Shown here: one piece after another, positions 8,464 through 17,320 of the stretch
Position numbering within the stretch: position 1 is the first letter of the stretch
Layout: every line of letters starts with the position of its first letter
Origin: Planctomycetaceae bacterium
Lineage (GTDB): Bacteria > Planctomycetota > Planctomycetia > Planctomycetales > Planctomycetaceae
Direction of reading: 5' to 3'
Assembly: GCA_017795105.1 (NCBI GenBank)
Contig: CP051247.1
Span: forward strand, 2,728,001-2,792,000
Length of the DNA: 64,000 nt
Notes under the pieces: generated by a model
Seen by the model: the letters and a program-made list of their open reading frames with translations, nothing else
Told to the model about the DNA's origin: nothing
Database searches by the model: none
Made by a program: the position numbers and the translations under genes

Positions 8464-10026
8464 ATGTCCAAACCCATCCGCCATCTGGTTCTTGTGCTCG
8501 GCGATCAGCTCGATCGGCAGTCGGCTGCGTTTGATGACTTCGACAAGGACCGCGATGTCGTTTGGATGGCCGAGGTTGAGGAGGAGCTGACGCATGTCTG
8601 GTGTCACAAGTTGCGGATCGCGATGTTCCTCGCCGCGATGCGGCACTTTCGGGATGAGCTTCGCGAGCAGGACTATGAGGTCGACTATCACGAATTGACG
8701 ACCGATGCCCGGAAGGATCGGGGGAAGTCGTTCGCGGAGGTGCTGGCGGCTGACGTCAAGCAGCGGAAGCCGGAGCGGCTGATCGTAGTCCACCCGGGTG
8801 ACCTGCGGGTGCTTGAAGCGTTCCGCAAGGCGGCCAAACACGCCGATCTCGAACTTGAGGTTCGGCCCGATCGTCACTTCTACTGCACGCAGGAGGAGTT
8901 CGACGAATGGGCGAAGGGCCGCAAGGACCTGCGGCTCGAATACTTCTACCGCTGGCTGCGGAAGCGGCACGACGTGCTGATGGATGGCGACGAGCCGGAA
9001 GGCGAGCAATGGAACTACGACCACGATAATCGCGAGTCCTTCTCCAGGAAGGGACCGGAATCGGGACTGAAGCCAGCCGGATTTCGCCCCGACGACGTGA
9101 CGCAGGCCGTGATCGATATGGTCGCCGAACGGTTCGCCAAGCACCCCGGCTCGCTGGAGCACTTCGATCTGCCCGTCACTCGCAAGGAGGCACTCCGGAA
9201 GTTACGCCACTTCATCGCCGAGCGGCTGCCGACGTTCGGGGAGTACGAAGATGCGATGTGGACCGATGAGGCGTATCTGTACCACTCGCATCTTTCGGCC
9301 TGCCTGAACCTGAAGCTGCTAAACCCCCGCGACTGTGTCGATCGAGCCGTTGAGGCGTATGCGGACGGCAAGGCCCCGCTGAATTCGGTCGAAGGCTTCG
9401 TGCGGCAGATTCTCGGCTGGCGGGAGTTCATCCGCTGCATCTACTGGCGAGAGATGCCCGACTATGCGGAGAAGAATTACTTCGACGCCGAGTTCGATGT
9501 CCCCGACTTCTTCTGGAACGGCGAGACCGACATGGAGTGTGCCCGGCAGTCGATGCAGCATGTGGTCAACCATGCCTACTCGCATCACATCCACCGGCTC
9601 ATGGTCCTTGGCAACATCTCCCAGACGCTGGGAGTGCATCCCTACAAGTTCCACGAATGGCACATGGCGATGTACCTGGACGCCATCGACTGGGTCTCGC
9701 TGCCGAACACGCTGGGAATGAGCCAGTTCGGCGACGGCGGCGTGGTGGGGACGAAGCCGTACTGTGCCTCCGGGAACTACGTCAACAAGATGAGCAACTT
9801 CTGCCGCAACTGCCGCTACAACTATCGGGAGAAGCAGGGAGAAAACGCCTGCCCGGTGACCGTGCTTTACTGGGACTTTCTGGACCGGAACTACACCCAG
9901 CTCAAAGACAACCGGCGGATGAACTTCGCGATCAAGAACCTGGAAAAGCTGCGGAAGAAGACGGATCTGATCGCCGAGATTCGCGAGAAGGCCGACGGTT
10001 ATCGGGACGAATGGATCTCGAAGTAG
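8464..10026 (+). CDS. FeS-cluster bacterial cryptochrome/photolyase (PhrB-like, (6-4) type)
   Basis: A 520-residue flavoprotein of the deoxyribodipyrimidine photolyase-related family (COG3046). Cys 359, 447, 450 and 463 have exactly the spacing (88, 3, 13) of the [4Fe-4S] ligands of Agrobacterium PhrB. The YSHHIHRL segment at 372-379 carries the conserved histidines near the flavin and lesion. Members repair (6-4) photoproducts with blue light, using FAD and a lumazine antenna. The start is ATG 8464, where homology-like sequence begins (SKPIRHLVLVLGDQL); an ORF of 43 extra codons upstream has no family features. It converges on the CsaA-like gene with only 9 bases between. Confidence 0.9.
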   Translation: MSKPIRHLVLVLGDQLDRQSAAFDDFDKDRDVVWMAEVEEELTHVWCHKLRIAMFLAAMRHFRDELREQDYEVDYHELTTDARKDRGKSFAEVLAADVKQRKPERLIVVHPGDLRVLEAFRKAAKHADLELEVRPDRHFYCTQEEFDEWAKGRKDLRLEYFYRWLRKRHDVLMDGDEPEGEQWNYDHDNRESFSRKGPESGLKPAGFRPDDVTQAVIDMVAERFAKHPGSLEHFDLPVTRKEALRKLRHFIAERLPTFGEYEDAMWTDEAYLYHSHLSACLNLKLLNPRDCVDRAVEAYADGKAPLNSVEGFVRQILGWREFIRCIYWREMPDYAEKNYFDAEFDVPDFFWNGETDMECARQSMQHVVNHAYSHHIHRLMVLGNISQTLGVHPYKFHEWHMAMYLDAIDWVSLPNTLGMSQFGDGGVVGTKPYCASGNYVNKMSNFCRNCRYNYREKQGENACPVTVLYWDFLDRNYTQLKDNRRMNFAIKNLEKLRKKTDLIAEIREKADGYRDEWISK

Positions 10027-10035
10027 CGGTCGACG

Positions 10036-10374
10036 TCAGCCGAGCTTCGCCCCGTTCGGCACCTGTTGATCGGGCACCGCGAGCACGACCGCTCCATCTT
10101 CCCGGTAAAAGCCCGTGATCAGACACTCGGAGCGAACCGGGCCGATCTGTTTGGGTGGAAAATTGACGACGCCGACGATCTGCCGGCCCACGAGTTCGTC
10201 CCGCTGATACAAAGCCGTGATCTGGGCACTCGACTGGCGGATGCCGATCTCGTCACCGAAGTCGACCCGCACCTTGTAAGCTGGCTTCCGGGCCTCGGGG
10301 AATTCATTCACTTCGATAATGGTGCCGACGCGAAGCTCGACCTTCTCGAAGTCGGACCAGTTGATTTCCTGCAT
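10036..10374 (-). CDS. csaA: CsaA-like tRNA-binding-domain protein
   Basis: A 112-residue EMAP/tRNA-binding OB-fold protein, the same size as Bacillus CsaA. Diagnostic segments are VELRVGTIIEV near the start, KPAYKVRVDFG in the middle, and ITALY and VGVVNFPPKQIG further on. CsaA proteins form dimers that bind tRNA and have been proposed as chaperones assisting export. The ATG at 10374 has a GAGGAA site 4 bases upstream, so the longer upstream frame is not used. It is transcribed divergently from the DUF1549 gene (161-base gap) and converges on the photolyase gene. Confidence 0.87.
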   Translation of the reverse strand: MQEINWSDFEKVELRVGTIIEVNEFPEARKPAYKVRVDFGDEIGIRQSSAQITALYQRDELVGRQIVGVVNFPPKQIGPVRSECLITGFYREDGAVVLAVPDQQVPNGAKLG

Positions 10375-10535
10375 GGTGTTCCTCGCTTCTCGATCTTCTT
10401 CAGTTCCGGGGACCTTCCTGCCGGGTGACAGGCCGGGAACCGTTTCGGTTCGCCACAGATTTCGAATCAGCGGATATTGCAACGTTGATCTGTCGCGAGT
10501 AGATTGATCTCAGTATTTAGCTGGAGCGCTATCTC

Positions 10536-12968
10536 TTGCGTCGGTTCGTCCTTTTTACTGCCGTTCTCTGCTTTGCTGCTGCGCCGACGATCACTCACGC
10601 AGCGGACGCGGTCGACTTTTCTCGCGACATCCAGCCGCTTCTGCAGCAGCATTGTGCCGAATGCCACGGCGGCGAGGAACGGAACGGCAGCCTCAGTTTC
10701 GATGATCGAACCAGTGCTTTTGCCGAAGCCGACTCGGGCCGCAAGGCGATTATCCCCGGCCAGTCCAAAGAAAGCGAGCTGATCCGCCGGATCCGTTCTA
10801 CACACGAAGACGAGCAGATGCCGCCCGAAGGCGACCGGCTGTCGGAAGCCGAGATCGCACTGGTCGCACGCTGGATCGACGCCGGTGCCCTATGGCCGGA
10901 AAGCCCATCCCCGTCCGCCGCACCGCTCGTGAAGAGCGACCACTGGTCGTTTCAGCCGCTCTCGAATGCTCAGCCGCCAGAAGTTCACGATCCCGACTGG
11001 TCGAGCAGCGGGATCGACCACTTTCTGCAGAAAGCCCGGATCGAAAACGGACTGGCTCCAACCGAGCCCGCCAATGCCCAAACGCTGATTCGCCGGGCCA
11101 GTTACGATCTCACCGGACTTCCTCCCTCGCCCGATGAAGTCGCACGCTTCGTCGCGACTGCTGAGAAGGAAGGAACCGAGAAGGCGTTTGCCGATCTGGT
11201 CGATGATCTGCTCAGCCGGCCGACGTACGGCGAGCGGTGGGGCCGACACTGGATGGACTGGGTTCGTTATGCCGACACCGCCGGCGACAACTCCGACTTC
11301 CCGATTCCCCAGGCCTATCTGTATCGCAACTACATCATCGATTCCTTCAATCAGGACCTACCTTACAACCGCTTTGTCACCGAACAGATCGCCGGCGACC
11401 TGCTGCCGGCCGACACGCTCGAACAACGGAACCGGCAGACGATCGCGACCGGTTATCTGGCGATGTCCCGCCGCTTCGGCTCGCTGGTCGAACGCTACCC
11501 CTGGCATCTGACGATCGAAGATACCATCGACAACATGGGCCGCACGATGCTCGGCCTGACGATCTCCTGTGCCCGCTGTCACGACCACAAGTTCGATCCG
11601 ATCAGCACGCGCGACTACTACGGGATCTACGGCATCCTCGCCAGCACCCGGTATCCGTTCCCCGGCATCGAGCTGTTTCAGACACAGATGGACCTCGTTC
11701 CGCTGCTGTCCGAGGAAGACGTCGCCGAGACGATGAAGCCGCATCAGGAACAAACCGACAAACTCAAATCCGAACTCGAAAAGATCCTTGCCGAGTGTGA
11801 GCAGAAAGCTCAGGACAATGCGGCGAAGGCTCCGAGCGCGAGCATCGCCGAACAGCGAAAGATGTCGGGCGAGCTCGACCGTCTGCTGCTCAAGGCCCGC
11901 AAAGCCGGCGAGGCTCTCGCCAAGCACCTGAAGTCTCTACCTGAGATGCCGACCGCCTACGCGGTGCAGGACGCGATTCCGGCCAATGCCCGCGTGCAGA
12001 TCAAAGGCGAACCGGATCGTCCGGGGGCAGAAGTGCCGCGAAAATTCCCGGATGTCCTCGGCGGACAGAAGCTGCCGGAGGACATTGCTGCCCGTTCCAG
12101 CGGCCGCCTGCAACTCGCCGAGTGGATCACTTCGCCGGAGAATCCGCTGACGGCCCGCGTAATCGTGAACCGGATCTGGCAGCGGCACTTCGGCACCGGT
12201 CTCGTTCCGTCGGCGAGTGACTTCGGACTTCGCGGCGAGGAGCCGACGCATCCGGAACTGCTCGACTGGCTCGCCGCCGAGTTCATCCGGTCCGGCTGGT
12301 CGATCAAACATCTGCATCGACTCATCATGAACTCGCGGACGTATCAGCTCGCCAGTTCCGATGTTCCGCAGAACCTCGCCTCCGATCCCGGCAACCAGTT
12401 CTACTGGAAGTTCAACCGACAGCGGCTCGATGCCGAATCGATTCGCGACACGCTGCTGCTCATTTCGGGCAAACTCGAACCGGGCATGCCAGGGGAGCCG
12501 CATCCGTTTCCTGAAATGAAGAAGTGGACCTACACGCAGCATCACCCATTCAAAGATTCGTACGACAGCAACCGCCGCAGCGTCTATCTCATGACTAAGC
12601 GGCTCACGGTGCAGCCGTACTTCCAGACCTTCGACGGAGCCGATCCCAACGTCTGCACCAGCGACCGCGACCAGTCCGTCACGGCTCTGCAGGCACTTTA
12701 CTTCGTGAACGACGAGTTCCTGCACAGGCAGGCCAGCGAATACGGCCGGCAACTGGCCACCAGCAAAGCCCCCGGCCACGACCGACTCCGCACCGCCTTT
12801 GAAACGATCCTCTGCCGGACACCGACTCCACAGGAGTTGAGTCTTCTCGAGGACCACCTTGCAGCCGTCCGTAAGGCGACCAACAAGGAGAAAGAAGCGG
12901 AAAAACTCGCCTGGGCCAGCGTCACCCGCAGCCTGTTCCGATTGAACGAGTTTCTGTACATCGACTGA
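10536..12968 (+). CDS. planctomycete cytochrome c / DUF1549 / DUF1553 protein
   Basis: An 810-residue exported protein. A signal peptide (residues 1-23) is followed by a haem-binding CAECH motif at 40-44 within a planctomycete cytochrome c (PSCyt1) domain, then DUF1549 (roughly 140-350, with LTGLPPSPDEV) and DUF1553 (roughly 530-780, with NRIWQRHFGTGLV). A coiled-coil-rich insert lies around 400-470. This abundant planctomycete family is almost always paired with a DUF1501 protein; its chemistry is unknown, and a role in polysaccharide handling is only proposed. The start is TTG at 10536 with a GGAG site 9 bases upstream. The DUF1501 partner follows but is separated by another gene. Confidence 0.9.
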   Translation: MRRFVLFTAVLCFAAAPTITHAADAVDFSRDIQPLLQQHCAECHGGEERNGSLSFDDRTSAFAEADSGRKAIIPGQSKESELIRRIRSTHEDEQMPPEGDRLSEAEIALVARWIDAGALWPESPSPSAAPLVKSDHWSFQPLSNAQPPEVHDPDWSSSGIDHFLQKARIENGLAPTEPANAQTLIRRASYDLTGLPPSPDEVARFVATAEKEGTEKAFADLVDDLLSRPTYGERWGRHWMDWVRYADTAGDNSDFPIPQAYLYRNYIIDSFNQDLPYNRFVTEQIAGDLLPADTLEQRNRQTIATGYLAMSRRFGSLVERYPWHLTIEDTIDNMGRTMLGLTISCARCHDHKFDPISTRDYYGIYGILASTRYPFPGIELFQTQMDLVPLLSEEDVAETMKPHQEQTDKLKSELEKILAECEQKAQDNAAKAPSASIAEQRKMSGELDRLLLKARKAGEALAKHLKSLPEMPTAYAVQDAIPANARVQIKGEPDRPGAEVPRKFPDVLGGQKLPEDIAARSSGRLQLAEWITSPENPLTARVIVNRIWQRHFGTGLVPSASDFGLRGEEPTHPELLDWLAAEFIRSGWSIKHLHRLIMNSRTYQLASSDVPQNLASDPGNQFYWKFNRQRLDAESIRDTLLLISGKLEPGMPGEPHPFPEMKKWTYTQHHPFKDSYDSNRRSVYLMTKRLTVQPYFQTFDGADPNVCTSDRDQSVTALQALYFVNDEFLHRQASEYGRQLATSKAPGHDRLRTAFETILCRTPTPQELSLLEDHLAAVRKATNKEKEAEKLAWASVTRSLFRLNEFLYID

Positions 12969-13013
12969 CGACGAGGTTACGGCCGCTTTTCGTTTGGAGA
13001 GAACTGGAATTGA

Positions 13014-13164
13014 ACCACAGAGACACAGAGGTCACAGAGAGTCGCCTGTGATTTCGACGCCGAATATGAATGAGATGAATTAAGTTCCTCAGTAAGAGTT
13101 GTTGATTTACGAATCCCGCGTGGTACCGATGTGGGGATCTCCGTGTTCTCTGTGCCTCTGTGGT
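13014..13164. repeat. inverted repeat pair, ACCACAGAG.CACAGAG type
   Basis: The left arm at 13014-13031 (ACCACAGAGACACAGAGG) and the right arm at 13146-13164, whose complement reads ACCACAGAGGCACAGAGAA, lie about 115 bases apart in inverted orientation. From memory, these units occur in many genomes and create spurious ORFs that encode HRGTENTE and CDLCVSVV; both strings appear here on the minus strand. The intergenic space 12969-13247 holds nothing else that I can support. Confidence 0.55.
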
Positions 13165-13247
13165 GAAAATCGAACCATCCCAGGAAGATCAGTGGTAGAC
13201 TTAATCGATGCGGGATTGCGATTGATACGCATGTGGGAGCAGGACTG

Positions 13248-14183
13248 ATGATCAACTTTCCGAACAAACGTGAAGTGCCTCCCACCATCAGGCAGATTTA
13301 CCGAGCCGCGAAACGGCAGTCGGATGCGATCAAGTCAATCGAGGTGAAGTACGAGGCAACTTGGGATCTGCTCGAGAAAATGCCGGCGGATCCGGCTCGG
13401 GGACTTAGTCTCGAGCAGTTCCAGGTTCACATGCTGGTGATGGATGAAAAACGAAAATGCATTCGCAGCATGACGTCAAAGAGATATGGTTCTCCGAGAA
13501 GGGCGACTTTCGATGGTCACGTCAGCGTTGAATATCACGGCCCGGCGTTGTCGGTTATTCAAGCTGGGATGGCCAGAGTTTGCGAGCACGATTACTTCAT
13601 TGAGCAGGTTGTTAATCAACCGCTCAGGGATCGGGAGCAAGTCTGGACGAGACGGTTCATCTACTATCCGGCCCGTCTCCGAACCCTGCCGGTCCTGCAG
13701 ACATCCTTTCGGGTACAAAGCGAGCCCGAACTTATTGACAATCACAACTGCTACGTCGTAGAAGCACGCAATGAGAAGTTATGGGTCGACCCCGCCATCA
13801 ATTCCTGGTATCGCCGTCGGGAGAAGCGAGAATGGCGAATCGATCAAGGAGAACGTCGACCGTTCCTGAGGACAAGAGAACAACTCAGCGAGTTTGTCCT
13901 GCTGAAAGACGGGATCTGGCTTCCGAAGGTCTATCGCATGGACTATTTCGCCAGCGGAACGAATCCACCGCAGTACTGGAATCGTCCTTACATGAGATTG
14001 ACCCTGGAAGCTTCCCATCTCGCCGTGAACCATCTCTCGGAAGAAGATTTCCGCACAGAACTGCAGGCCGGAGTTTACGTGTCGGACTGGCGGAATCAGA
14101 CGTTGTATCACCTCGCGGAAGCAACCAGTGACCTGCTGACGACTTTGAAGAACGACGGAGAACGATTGATCGTTACAGAATGA
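13248..14183 (+). CDS. conserved-looking hypothetical protein, possibly LolA/outer-membrane-lipoprotein-sorting-like
   Basis: A 311-residue protein with no signal peptide in the chosen frame. Alternating short strands, and phrases such as QTSFRVQSEPELIDNHNC and FVLLKDGIWLPKVYRMDYF, resemble the beta-rich planctomycete proteins that measure a substrate's shape, related to LolA/LolB folds. That is a weak resemblance and the function is unknown. The ATG at 13248 has GGGAG 8 bases upstream; a GTG at 13233 is the alternative. It lies between the DUF1549/DUF1553 gene and its usual DUF1501 partner, which is unusual placement. Confidence 0.6.
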   Translation: MINFPNKREVPPTIRQIYRAAKRQSDAIKSIEVKYEATWDLLEKMPADPARGLSLEQFQVHMLVMDEKRKCIRSMTSKRYGSPRRATFDGHVSVEYHGPALSVIQAGMARVCEHDYFIEQVVNQPLRDREQVWTRRFIYYPARLRTLPVLQTSFRVQSEPELIDNHNCYVVEARNEKLWVDPAINSWYRRREKREWRIDQGERRPFLRTREQLSEFVLLKDGIWLPKVYRMDYFASGTNPPQYWNRPYMRLTLEASHLAVNHLSEEDFRTELQAGVYVSDWRNQTLYHLAEATSDLLTTLKNDGERLIVTE

Positions 14184-14261
14184 CGTCGAAGTTCAACCAA
14201 GTTGAGCGTTCCTCCTTCACCTCCCCGGTATTGAACTAACCCTCCCGATCACCGAAGAACC

Positions 14262-15614
14262 ATGAACGATTTTGCTCTCAGTCGTCGGAATGTGATTCGC
14301 TCTCTGTTCAGCAGTTCGCTGTTGATGCCGGGGGTGCTGTCGGAGCTCTTCGCGGCGGAGGACAATCCGCTGTCGGCTCGAAGTTCGCACGTTCCAGCGA
14401 AGGCGAAGTCGGTCATCTTCATCTATGCCACCGGCGGTGTCTCGCACATCGATACGTTCGACCCGAAGCCGACTGAGAAGGGGCGCGACGGTTCGGGCAA
14501 CGACAAGCTGATGGGCAACATCTTTGGGGCCGAGCGCAACCGCGAGTGTGGCACCGAGGTCAGCAATCTGTTTCCGCATCTGCGAACGATGATGCAGGAC
14601 ATCTGCGTCATCCGTTCAATGAAGGCGTCTCACTTCGATCACTCCGAAGCAACGCTCGGCATGCACACCGGCTCGCCGACATTCGCCCGGCCGAGCATGG
14701 GGTCGTGGATCAGTTACGGACTCGGCTCCTTCAATCAGAATCTGCCGAGCTTCATCGTCATCGCTCCGCATCTTCCCTACGGCGGCACGCAGGTCTACGC
14801 CAGCGACTTCCTGCCAGCCGTTCATCAGGGAACGCGGGTGCTGCCGGGCGATAACCCGATCGCCAATCTGAAGCCGCCGGGTTCGACCGGCTCGCTGCAG
14901 GAACTCGAGTTCAATCTGGTCGACCAACTCAACCAGCGGCATTTCCGTGAGCGGAGTCACGACACCGCTCTGGCAGCTCGTATCCGTTCGTTCGAAACGG
15001 CGTTCCAGATGCAGCAGGCTGCTCCCGAAGCGTTCGACCTGAAGAGCGAGCCGGCCCATGTGCAGACGATGTACGGCCTCGACCGGAAGACGAAAGGACC
15101 GGGAGCCGACTTCGCGTGGCAGTGTCTCGTCGCCCGTCGGCTTGTCGAACGGGGCGTGCGTTTCGTTGAACTGATCGATACCGGTTCCCGCCCGAACTGG
15201 GACTCACACGGCGAGATGAACGAGCACGCCGATCTGGCGTACAACGTCGACCAGCCGATGGCGGCTCTGATTGCCGACCTGAAACAGCGGGGCATGCTGG
15301 ACGAGACGATTGTTGTCTGGGCGACCGAGTTTGGTCGCACACCGACCCGCGAAGGCAAGAACGGTCGCGGCCATCACCGCGACTGTTTCAGCATCTGGCT
15401 CGCCGGCGGCGGTTTCCGCGGCGGACACGTGCACGGCGTGACCGATGAGATCGGCAAGTACACGGTCGAGAAGCCGGTCGAAGTCCACGACCTGCATGCC
15501 ACGATTCTGCATCAGCTCGGCATGAACCACGAAAAGCTCACCTTCCGCCACGCCGGCCGCGATTTCCGCCTGACCGACGTCCACGGCCACATCGTGCAGG
15601 ACATTCTCAGCTAG
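14262..15614 (+). CDS. DUF1501 protein with Tat-type signal
   Basis: A 450-residue protein of the DUF1501 family, related to the alkaline-phosphatase/sulfatase fold. The N-terminus SRRNVIRSLFSS followed by a hydrophobic stretch ending in FAAED looks like a Tat signal, implying export in folded form. Family segments include SVIFIYATGGVSHIDTFDPK (residues ~46-65), FDHSEATLGMHTGSPT and TEFGRTPTREGKNGRGHH with conserved metal-ligand-like His/Asp. DUF1501 proteins usually sit directly after a DUF1549/DUF1553 gene; here one gene intervenes. The biochemical activity is unknown. Confidence 0.9.
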   Translation: MNDFALSRRNVIRSLFSSSLLMPGVLSELFAAEDNPLSARSSHVPAKAKSVIFIYATGGVSHIDTFDPKPTEKGRDGSGNDKLMGNIFGAERNRECGTEVSNLFPHLRTMMQDICVIRSMKASHFDHSEATLGMHTGSPTFARPSMGSWISYGLGSFNQNLPSFIVIAPHLPYGGTQVYASDFLPAVHQGTRVLPGDNPIANLKPPGSTGSLQELEFNLVDQLNQRHFRERSHDTALAARIRSFETAFQMQQAAPEAFDLKSEPAHVQTMYGLDRKTKGPGADFAWQCLVARRLVERGVRFVELIDTGSRPNWDSHGEMNEHADLAYNVDQPMAALIADLKQRGMLDETIVVWATEFGRTPTREGKNGRGHHRDCFSIWLAGGGFRGGHVHGVTDEIGKYTVEKPVEVHDLHATILHQLGMNHEKLTFRHAGRDFRLTDVHGHIVQDILS

Positions 15615-15687
15615 TTGCTCCCGAGATCGGCATGCCAGTTGCTCATGAAGGCATGGCATCCACAGATTTCACACAAGGAGCGACATC

Positions 15688-15873
15688 ATGGACTTACTCT
15701 TCTGGGCAATCATTGCGCTCGTGGTTTCGGTGATCGCCGGAGCCCTTGGTTTCACAAACATTGCAGCCGGCGCGGCGACAATCGCCAAAGTGCTGTTCGC
15801 CATCTTCCTGGTCATCGCACTGATTCTGTTTGCGATGATTCTGCTTGGGTTCGGAGTCGCCGCAGCGGTCTAA
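15688..15873 (+). CDS. DUF1328 small membrane protein (YtjA family)
   Basis: A 61-residue peptide consisting of two hydrophobic segments (LLFWAIIALVVSVIAGALGF and VLFAIFLVIALILFAMILLG) joined by a short Ala/Thr loop. The central FTNIAAGAATIAKVLF is typical of DUF1328/YtjA inner-membrane proteins, which are often stress-induced. An AAGGAG site lies 7 bases upstream of the ATG. Its stop codon is 2 bases from the end of the convergent reductase gene. Confidence 0.88.
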   Translation: MDLLFWAIIALVVSVIAGALGFTNIAAGAATIAKVLFAIFLVIALILFAMILLGFGVAAAV

Positions 15874-15874
15874 C

Positions 15875-16426
15875 TTAGCGGGCCCTTCGTGGGACTTCGT
15901 AATGGAGTTCCACGAAGATTTTTCCGAACTGCTTGACGTTCAGCAGGCGCAACGGCGGCGAGGTGATGGTTCGTGGAAGCACTGGACAACCGGAGCCGAG
16001 TGTCACCGGCGTAATCTGCACGAAGAGTTCGTCGAGCAGGCCGGCGTCATGGAACTTTCCGACCAGTTCGCCACCGCCGACGATCCAGATGTTCTTCTTA
16101 TCCGCAGCCGCCAGCATGTCCTGATAGATCGGTTCGACCTCTCCCTGCACGAATCGGATATCCGCGCCGTCAACAGGCGTCAGCTCGCGTGTGGAAAAGA
16201 TCCACGCGGGTTGAGCATACGGCCAGGGAGCTCCCGACTCTGCAAGGTGCTTCGCGACCCATTCATAAGTGTGGGATCCCATGGCGATCGCCCCGACGTC
16301 GGGGTTAAATGATTCGTAATCGGTTTCGGCTCCCTCCCCGAATTGCAGCAGCCAGTCGAGGGAATGCTCCTTCGTGGCGATGAATCCATCGAGGCTCGAA
16401 GCGGTGTAGTACTGGACCTTGCTCAT
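15875..16426 (-). CDS. dihydrofolate-reductase-family (RibD C-terminal-like) reductase
   Basis: A 183-residue protein of the DHFR/RibD_C superfamily. It opens with VQYYTASSLDGFIATKEHSLDWL, continues with AIAMGSHTYEWV, and has the NADPH-loop IWIVGGGELVGKF near residues 113-125. Such stand-alone proteins (YyaP/YwjB group) reduce unknown substrates with NADPH. The ATG at 16426 has AAGGAAG 6 bases upstream. The 115-base space to the SDR gene upstream is filled almost entirely by a MITE-like element, whose sequence would be part of the leader. Confidence 0.87.
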   Translation of the reverse strand: MSKVQYYTASSLDGFIATKEHSLDWLLQFGEGAETDYESFNPDVGAIAMGSHTYEWVAKHLAESGAPWPYAQPAWIFSTRELTPVDGADIRFVQGEVEPIYQDMLAAADKKNIWIVGGGELVGKFHDAGLLDELFVQITPVTLGSGCPVLPRTITSPPLRLLNVKQFGKIFVELHYEVPRRAR

Positions 16427-16438
16427 CAGTTTCTTCCT

Positions 16439-16541
16439 TAGAGCGGATCGCTCTATTGTATGTCCGCGATGAGCGTTGATTGGCCTGAAACGCTGTATCT
16501 TTCGCGGACGGAACGGTGACACCTTAAAGTAAACTGCTCTA
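16439..16541. mobile_element. MITE-like element, copy 1
   Basis: A 99-base unit flanked by TA on both sides and ending GAGC..GCTC. Compared with the inverted copy at 20610-20713, only about ten positions differ. Internally it has an AGAGCGGATCGCTCT hairpin and a GTCCGCG..CGCGGAC pair, so the transcript would fold strongly. TA flanks would suit an IS630/Tc1-type transposase acting in trans. It sits 2 bases after the SDR stop codon and 14 bases before the reductase ATG. Confidence 0.65.
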
Positions 16542-16542
16542 A

Positions 16543-17259
16543 TTACAGCATCCGTTCCGGCAGGATGCGCATCAGCCAGGCGATGATCCGCCAGCGACGA
16601 GTCACATAGACGTGTTTCTTCTTGCGTTGAATGGCTCGCAGGATCTGGCCGGCGGCTTTCTCGGGAGAAGCAACCCAGAACAGCCCCGGGCCTTTGGCCA
16701 TTGCCGTATCGACGAATCCGGGTTGAATCTCGGTGACCGTGATCGGCAGCTTCGCCTTCACGACCTTATTGCGAAGTCCCTGCAGATAGCGGGACACAAA
16801 CGCCTTGGAAGCTCCATAAGCCGGAGCCAGACCGTTCGCGCGAATGGCCGCCAGGGAAGAAATACCGACGAGATGTCCGTGTCCCTGCGTCAGGAAACAT
16901 TGCATCGCGACATGGGCCATCGCCGCGAACCCGGTCACATTGACGGCAATCGTTTCCTGTTCCGGATTCCAATCGAGATCGGGATTCTCGAAGCCGACGC
17001 CGGCGGAAATGATAATCAGATCGACTGCATCAAAGCGGGCGATCAGTTGCTGCAGTTCCTCAATCGCGGCGGAAGAATCGACGACATCCATCGTCGCGAT
17101 TTCCGCTCTGGTCTTCAGCGTCGATGCCAGACTCGCCAGTTCCGGTGTCCGTCGAGCCGCCAGACCCAGTTCGTATCCATTCCCGCTGAGTGTCCGGGCC
17201 AGAGCCGCCCCAATCCCTGAGGAGGCTCCGATGATAATGGCGACAGGCGCACGGTCCAC
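16543..17259 (-). CDS. short-chain dehydrogenase/reductase (SDR)
   Basis: A 238-residue classical SDR. The NAD(P)-binding GASSGIG lies at residues 11-17, the NNAG position reads SAGVG, the catalytic Ser lies in GISSLAA and the Tyr/Lys pair in YGASK. The C-terminus (RRWRIIAWLMRILP) is basic and hydrophobic and may associate with the membrane, as in DltE/YqjQ-like SDRs. The start is GTG at 17259. The substrate is unknown. A MITE-like element begins 2 bases after its stop. Confidence 0.85.
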   Translation of the reverse strand: MDRAPVAIIIGASSGIGAALARTLSGNGYELGLAARRTPELASLASTLKTRAEIATMDVVDSSAAIEELQQLIARFDAVDLIIISAGVGFENPDLDWNPEQETIAVNVTGFAAMAHVAMQCFLTQGHGHLVGISSLAAIRANGLAPAYGASKAFVSRYLQGLRNKVVKAKLPITVTEIQPGFVDTAMAKGPGLFWVASPEKAAGQILRAIQRKKKHVYVTRRWRIIAWLMRILPERML

Positions 17260-17320
17260 GTTCTGTTCGTCCCTGAAAACAATGTGCTGCTCGAAGAGGT
17301 CAATATTTGAGCTTCGGATT

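Noticed and set aside
11358..12857. Two minus-strand open frames opposite the DUF1549/DUF1553 gene
   Set aside because: Antisense shadows of a gene with strong domain evidence; no start signals and no recognisable motifs.
12977..13288. 103-codon minus-strand frame with HRGTENTE and CDLCVSVV
   Set aside because: It is generated by the CACAGAG inverted-repeat pair and overlaps the start of a plus-strand gene; such frames are probably not translated.
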